A stretch of 10,834 nt of DNA from Planctomycetota bacterium (GTDB lineage: Bacteria > Planctomycetota > Brocadiia > SM23-32): assembly GCA_018334735.1 (NCBI GenBank), contig JAGXLK010000027.1, positions 1 to 10,834 on the forward strand, given 5' to 3'. Of this stretch, positions 7,114 to 10,834 are shown in pieces. Positions within the stretch are counted from its first letter, which is position 1; each line of letters opens with the position of its first letter. A program made the position numbers and the translations under genes. The notes below the pieces were generated by a model. The model saw only the letters and a program-made list of their open reading frames with translations, did not search any database and was not told the origin of the DNA.

Positions 7114-7340
7114 ATGAAGACAAAAGTATTATCCAAAGAAGATGTGATGAAGTGTTTGGACGAGAAAAAATCGGTGAAGCGTGAGCCAGAGGCTATCGGC
7201 TTGAAGACGGTGTTTTTGGTGCCGATAATCGGATGACAGCCCGTATCTGCTATTACGTTCCAGAATGAGCCGGAAAAGATACCGCCGAGCCTGATTTCCC
7301 GGTACGCGGTGGTGATGATATAACGATAGAGGGTTTTTAA
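7114..7340 (+). pseudogene. Frame-broken coding remnant or short hypothetical gene
   Basis: An ATG at 7114, preceded by GAAGGA about 9 nt away, opens a 40-residue frame ending at 7236. It starts 'MKTKVLSKEDVMKCLDEKKS', which looks like a real protein N-terminus. After about residue 24 a different frame reads more like protein: 'RLEDGVFGADNRMTARICYY' up to a TGA at 7266, and in that same frame 'AGKDTAEPDFPVRGGDDITI' up to a TAA at 7338-7340 that abuts the next ATG. One frame shift and one in-frame stop would thus join three pieces into about 75 codons. The opening faintly resembles the N-terminus of uroporphyrinogen-decarboxylase-like methyltransferases ('rervlkaL...'), too weakly to assign. 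The 40-residue peptide alone could also be genuine. No function is proposed. Confidence 0.35.
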
Positions 7341-8750
7341 ATGAAAAACAGTACATTGAACAACGGTTCTCATGGCGGACCCGTCCTCGGCCTCTGCCCC
7401 ATTGGTAAGTTCGTTTTCAGTCATGAAGATGCCATGCGGTACAAACAACGTATACAGGAAGCGTTGGAAGGTTGGGGTGTCAATTACGTCGACCTGGAAA
7501 GGGTGATTGAAGATGGCATGGTGCGGGACAAGTCACATGCAGAGAGAGCTGTTAAGTATTTCCAGCAGAAGAGCATCGACGGTTTGTTCATGCCGCATTG
7601 CAACTTTGGGACGGAACGCGCGGTGGGCATCGTCGGTCGAGATGTTGAGAAACCTGTTCTGTTGTGGGGGCCGCGCGATGAGGCGCCCGAGCCAGACGGG
7701 ACTCGGTTGCGCGACAGCCTGTGCGGGCTGATGGCATCCAGCAAGGTTTTGCATAAACTCAACGTGCCATTCACTTACATCGAAAACTGCCGCATGGACG
7801 AACCGGCGTTCAGAGAAGGGGTGACGGATTTTGTGCGCACCGCACATGCGGCTTCAGCCCTGCGATCAGGGATCCGGGTGGGACATATCGGCCAGCGCAT
7901 CGATTTCTTCTGGTCCACCATCATCGATGAGAGCGCGCTGCTTGAAAACTTTGCGGTGGAAGTGGAACCTATCGATATGGTGCTTTTCATCGGCGACGTA
8001 AAAGATCGGGCGGAGGGTGAAGGGGAGAAGTATGGCGACGAGGTTCAGGAACTGCGACAGGAATGGGACATTGACGGACTGACTGACGGGGATCTCACGA
8101 ATATTCTGGCAGTCAGGGATCAGATGCTGGCAGTAGCCGAGGAGAAGGGGTTGGATGCCATTACCATTCAGGACTTTGATTCACTGGTAAAAGAATTCGG
8201 TTGTTATTGTCTGCTGGCCAACAGCATGGTCTCGGATTTGCTACCTCTCGCCATGGAATCGGATATCCACGGGGCAATCAGTAACGTGCTGGTGTCACGA
8301 GTGGCCGGAGGCGAACCAGCTTTCAGCACGGATGTTACTGTCCGACATCCCGACGATGACGACGGAGTTCTGCTCTGGCACTGCGGTGCGCCGCTTTCCA
8401 TGGCGGACCCCGAGTGCCGACCAGAACTGGGACAACACTGGATTTTGCCGTCACCCGTTTCGGGCATGACTCACTTCCCCCTGCGCCAGGGGCCTCTTAC
8501 CGTGGCACGATTCGATGGTGACGGCGGCGATTACAAACTCGCCGTCGGGGAGGGACATTCGATGGAAGGCCCGGAGACGCAGAACAACTACGTATGGATG
8601 AAAGTCGACAACTGGACCAACTGGGAGCGCCAACTTATGCAGGGACCGTGGATCCATCACACATCCATGACCTATGGTGCCTGCGCTGATGCCCTCGAAG
8701 AGATGTGTCGGTATGTGCCCGGACTGGAGGCCGTGCGGCTGGATACATGA
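7341..8750 (+). CDS. L-fucose/L-arabinose isomerase family protein
   Basis: Cytosolic sugar isomerase family protein of 469 residues, expected to use a metal ion to convert an aldose such as L-fucose or a related sugar to its ketose. Seen: an N-terminal Rossmann-like half ('PVLGLCPIGKFVFS', then 'DGLFMPHCNFGTE'), and a C-terminal half with 'MESDIHGAI' (E306), 'FSTDVTV' (D331), 'LLWHCGAP' (H347) and 'GPWIHHTSMTYG' (H439/H440). The Glu and Asp are 25 residues apart, close to the 24 between the catalytic E337 and D361 of Escherichia coli FucI, and a late histidine matches its third ligand. At 469 residues it is shorter than true FucI (about 590), as is usual for the many uncharacterised relatives. 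The ATG at 7341 follows the TAA of the remnant directly (TAAATG) and has GAGGG 7 nt upstream. The actual sugar is not known. Confidence 0.85.
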   Translation: MKNSTLNNGSHGGPVLGLCPIGKFVFSHEDAMRYKQRIQEALEGWGVNYVDLERVIEDGMVRDKSHAERAVKYFQQKSIDGLFMPHCNFGTERAVGIVGRDVEKPVLLWGPRDEAPEPDGTRLRDSLCGLMASSKVLHKLNVPFTYIENCRMDEPAFREGVTDFVRTAHAASALRSGIRVGHIGQRIDFFWSTIIDESALLENFAVEVEPIDMVLFIGDVKDRAEGEGEKYGDEVQELRQEWDIDGLTDGDLTNILAVRDQMLAVAEEKGLDAITIQDFDSLVKEFGCYCLLANSMVSDLLPLAMESDIHGAISNVLVSRVAGGEPAFSTDVTVRHPDDDDGVLLWHCGAPLSMADPECRPELGQHWILPSPVSGMTHFPLRQGPLTVARFDGDGGDYKLAVGEGHSMEGPETQNNYVWMKVDNWTNWERQLMQGPWIHHTSMTYGACADALEEMCRYVPGLEAVRLDT

Positions 8751-8788
8751 TGGATTGCATCACGTTTGTCGTTGCCATAATTGATGAC

Positions 8789-8805
8789 TCTATCGGTGTG
8801 ATAGA
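8789..8805. other. Short hairpin after the isomerase gene
   Basis: TCTATC (8789-8794) can pair with GATAGA (8800-8805) around a 5-nt loop, in the 148-nt gap between the isomerase and sulfatase genes. There is no T-run after it on either strand, so it is not a typical terminator. It might be an mRNA processing or stability element, or chance. Nothing else was seen in this gap. Confidence 0.2.
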
Positions 8806-8898
8806 AGAGCCGAGGATTTCAACAAGTGGGTCAAGGGCGAAGTTTCTGTTAACGAGCGTTGTCCCCGAGCAAAGCAGATCCTCACGATAATTTGAATT

Positions 8899-10272
8899 AT
8901 GGATAAATCAATGAAACTGAACGTTATTATCATGTTGATGGATAATTTGGGATACGGAGATCTCGGGTGTTATGGGTCCGAGCTGCATGACACGCCGAAC
9001 GTTGATCAGTTGGCGGAGGAAGGTATGCGGCTGACTGACTTTTACAGTGCATCGGGGGTGTGTACACCCTCGAGAGCAGCGCTCATGACCGGATGCTATC
9101 CGCGGCGCAACAATATGCACTGCAGTGGCGACGGACGTGCTGTGTTGTTCCCGGCAGACGAAAAAGGGCTTCATCCGCATGAGATTACTCTGGCCGATAT
9201 ATTGAAAGACCAGGGCTATTCGACCGCATGTGTCGGAAAATGGCATCTGGGAGATCAAGATCCGTTCTTGCCAACAAACCATGGATTTCATGAGTTCTTT
9301 GGTTGTCCGTACAGCGAGGACATGCGACCCGATGTGAAGGGGCCACATGTACCTCCGTTGCCGCTGATGCGTGATGAAGACGTTGTGGAGGAAGCCCCGG
9401 ATATAAATTACCTGACGAAACGCTATACGGAGGAAGCAATCCGTTTTCTCCAGGAAAACCAGGACCACCCTTTTTTCTTATACGTGCCGTATGCGATGCC
9501 CGGCAGCGACGCCACCCCCTTCGCCAGCCCTGAATTCCGAGGACAATCGGATAATGGTATTTACGGTGATTGTGTGGAGGAGCTTGATTGGTCGGCGGGT
9601 CGTATTATGCAGACTCTTGCAGATTTGGGACTCGACGAGGACACGATCGTCATCTGGACGTCCGACAATGGTGCCGTCGAACATCATCCACCACAGGGTA
9701 GCAATGCGCCGCTCAAAGGGTGGGGATACGACACATCGGAAGGAGGCCAGCGCATGCCCTGTATTGTTCGCTGGCCGGGCAAAATACCTGCCAGAACCGT
9801 CACGGATGGAGTGATCACAATGATGGATTTCCTTCCCACCATTTCGACAATTGCCGGTGCCGCTCCTCCATCTGATCGAATCATAGATGGTTACGACGTG
9901 GGTGATCTCCTGTCTGGTGATGCGAACGCTGTCTCTCCTTACGATTCCAGTGGATTTTTCTACTATCACATCGGGCAGTTACAAGCGGTGCGTCAGGATC
10001 AGTGGAAACTATATCTCCCTCTCGATAATAAAATCACTCACCTCAGGGCTAATTACGATGACGGAGAACAGGTGGACGCGGAACTGTATAATCTTCGCAA
10101 AGATATCCGCGAAGAACACGATGTGGCGGAAGAACATCCGGAAGTCGTGCATCGGTTGATGAGCCTGGCTGATGCCATACGCGACGACATCGGAGATTGG
10201 GACCGAGAGGGCCGCAATCAGCGTCCAGCCGGGTATGTGAGTAACCCTGAACCCCAAACGTTGTCCCCTTAA
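8899..10272 (+). CDS. S1-family sulfatase (arylsulfatase-type), no signal peptide
   Basis: Sulfate-ester hydrolase of the alkaline-phosphatase superfamily, 457 residues. Seen: 'DNLGYGDLGCYG' (15-26, metal site), 'CTPSRAALMTG' with C55, the cysteine converted to formylglycine in C-x-P-S-R sulfatases, 'GKWHLG' (K114, H116), 'WTSDNGA' (metal-binding D256, N257), and 'LKGWGYDTSEGG' with K273. Two departures are visible. The first motif has Asp-Asn where most relatives have Asp-Asp. The usual 'MPHxP' is replaced by 'AMPGSDATP' (199-207), so the sulfate-binding histidine expected there is missing. No signal peptide is present, and a TGA at 8893 blocks any upstream extension, so the protein is predicted cytoplasmic. 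An in-frame ATG at 8911 is an equally likely start, as neither has a strong ribosome binding site. Activity would need a formylglycine-generating enzyme encoded elsewhere. Confidence 0.9.
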   Translation: MDKSMKLNVIIMLMDNLGYGDLGCYGSELHDTPNVDQLAEEGMRLTDFYSASGVCTPSRAALMTGCYPRRNNMHCSGDGRAVLFPADEKGLHPHEITLADILKDQGYSTACVGKWHLGDQDPFLPTNHGFHEFFGCPYSEDMRPDVKGPHVPPLPLMRDEDVVEEAPDINYLTKRYTEEAIRFLQENQDHPFFLYVPYAMPGSDATPFASPEFRGQSDNGIYGDCVEELDWSAGRIMQTLADLGLDEDTIVIWTSDNGAVEHHPPQGSNAPLKGWGYDTSEGGQRMPCIVRWPGKIPARTVTDGVITMMDFLPTISTIAGAAPPSDRIIDGYDVGDLLSGDANAVSPYDSSGFFYYHIGQLQAVRQDQWKLYLPLDNKITHLRANYDDGEQVDAELYNLRKDIREEHDVAEEHPEVVHRLMSLADAIRDDIGDWDREGRNQRPAGYVSNPEPQTLSP

Positions 10273-10308
10273 TAGTGATCCTGTCGACATCAACATACCG
10301 ACGTTGTT

Positions 10309-10325
10309 AGTTTAATAGATAAACT
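10309..10325. repeat. Small AT-rich inverted repeat between sulfatase and ceramidase-like genes
   Basis: AGTTTA (10309-10314) and TAAACT (10320-10325) form a 6-bp inverted repeat with a 5-nt centre, about 60 nt before the next start codon. It could be a small operator or a chance palindrome. No good promoter hexamers were paired with it. Confidence 0.2.
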
Positions 10326-10382
10326 CTGGAATCGACAAATTGTTTTTCATATCGGCGACAATGACTTTTTGAAAGGGTCGAA

Positions 10383-10834
10383 ATGACTGTAAACAGCAAA
10401 TTTCTGATTGGTTGGAGTTCCACTGATATTACGCCCGAGGAACCGATTGTGTTGCGAGGACAGTTCCACGCCCGGGTATCAGAAGGTGTGAATGATCCCG
10501 TAACGGCGACGGTCCTTGCGCTGGCACCACAGGATACGGACAATGCCAATGCTGCGATACTGGTCAGTTGTGATTTGGTGGGGATTCCCGATTGCCTGCG
10601 GGATTCCGTTCGGGAACAGGTCGGAAAACAGCTACCAGAACTGGATGTTTCCCGCATTATTCTCAATGCTACGCATACTCATACCGGCCCCGAATTGTCC
10701 GCAACCAATGATACGATTCGGCCCGGAAGACCGTCCACTATCTCGGATCTTTACGGCGTTGAGCTTCCTGTTATGGAGCCTCAGGAGTATACCGACCGCG
10801 TCGTTCAGCGCATAACGCGAGCAGTGGTTTTTCT
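10383..10834 (+). CDS. Neutral/alkaline ceramidase-family hydrolase, N-terminal part (window end)
   Basis: The first 150 codons of a protein that continues past the window. Seen: 'IGWSSTDITPEEPIVLRGQF' (9-28), the opening of neutral/alkaline non-lysosomal ceramidase-like proteins, 'DPVTATVLAL' (38-47), 'AILVSCDLVGIP' (58-69), and 'ILNATHTHTGP' (93-103), whose H98 and H100 correspond to the zinc-binding histidines of that family. Characterised members cleave the amide bond of ceramide. Many bacterial relatives in glycan-degradation clusters are uncharacterised, so the substrate here is open. The ATG at 10383 has GAAAGGG (10371-10377) 5 nt upstream, and a TGA at 10362 closes the frame above it, so there is no signal peptide. 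It follows the sulfatase gene by 110 nt on the same strand and is probably part of the same functional block. Confidence 0.82.
   Translation, partial: MTVNSKFLIGWSSTDITPEEPIVLRGQFHARVSEGVNDPVTATVLALAPQDTDNANAAILVSCDLVGIPDCLRDSVREQVGKQLPELDVSRIILNATHTHTGPELSATNDTIRPGRPSTISDLYGVELPVMEPQEYTDRVVQRITRAVVF

Noticed and set aside
7266..7268. In-frame TGA read as selenocysteine in the remnant
   Set aside because: No selenoprotein family is recognised, no selenocysteine insertion hairpin is evident after it, and a separate frame break upstream points to decay instead.
6987..7448. Minus-strand open frame of 153 codons across the remnant region
   Set aside because: It overlaps the ends of two well-supported plus-strand genes and looks like a low-quality shadow sequence.
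8705..8890. Plus-strand open frame of 61 codons after the isomerase
   Set aside because: It begins inside the isomerase gene in another frame, lacks a ribosome binding site, and shows no motif.
8908..9468. Minus-strand open frame of 186 codons inside the sulfatase gene
   Set aside because: The plus strand has full sulfatase motifs over the same bases. The antisense product has no recognisable features.

Overview
This looks like a chromosomal segment from a Gram-negative bacterium, most plausibly of the PVC group (Kiritimatiellota, Lentisphaerota, Verrucomicrobiota or Planctomycetota). That placement is an inference. It rests on the pairing of a plant-type cystathionine gamma-synthase and a Flp-type pilin with a sulfatase / fucose-isomerase-like / neutral-ceramidase-like catabolic block. 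No rRNA or other phylogenetic marker is present. Shine-Dalgarno sequences are clear before most genes.

Left part (1-5481), mostly housekeeping. On the minus strand is a 3'-truncated endonuclease III gene (nth). Upstream of it on the same strand is a cystathionine gamma-synthase of methionine biosynthesis. A 449-nt gap separates the latter from a divergent 59-residue Flp-type pilin, which faces a minus-strand phosphomannomutase/phosphoglucomutase. Divergent from that lies an isolated cobD-like threonine-phosphate decarboxylase (PLP enzyme, cobalamin side chain), for which a TTG start with a good ribosome binding site fits better than the upstream ATG.

Right part (5631-10834), an accessory catabolic block, all on the plus strand. 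It holds an AT-rich calcineurin-like metallophosphoesterase with a fibronectin-III-like tail, a short frame-broken coding remnant, an L-fucose/L-arabinose isomerase-family protein, an S1-type sulfatase, and the start of a neutral/alkaline ceramidase-family hydrolase that runs off the window. None of these has a visible signal peptide. The grouping suggests intracellular processing of a sulfated sugar or glycolipid: the sulfatase would remove sulfate, the isomerase would convert a deoxy-aldose or aldose to its ketose, and the hydrolases would act on conjugates. This is inference from family and neighbourhood; no substrate can be read from the sequence.

The points most worth following up are three. 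The sulfatase lacks the histidine normally found after the 'MP' of its mid-protein motif and has Asp-Asn where most relatives have Asp-Asp. A decayed gene remnant lies directly in front of the isomerase gene. The phosphoesterase differs sharply in base composition from its neighbours. No mobile element, CRISPR array, tRNA or rRNA was seen.
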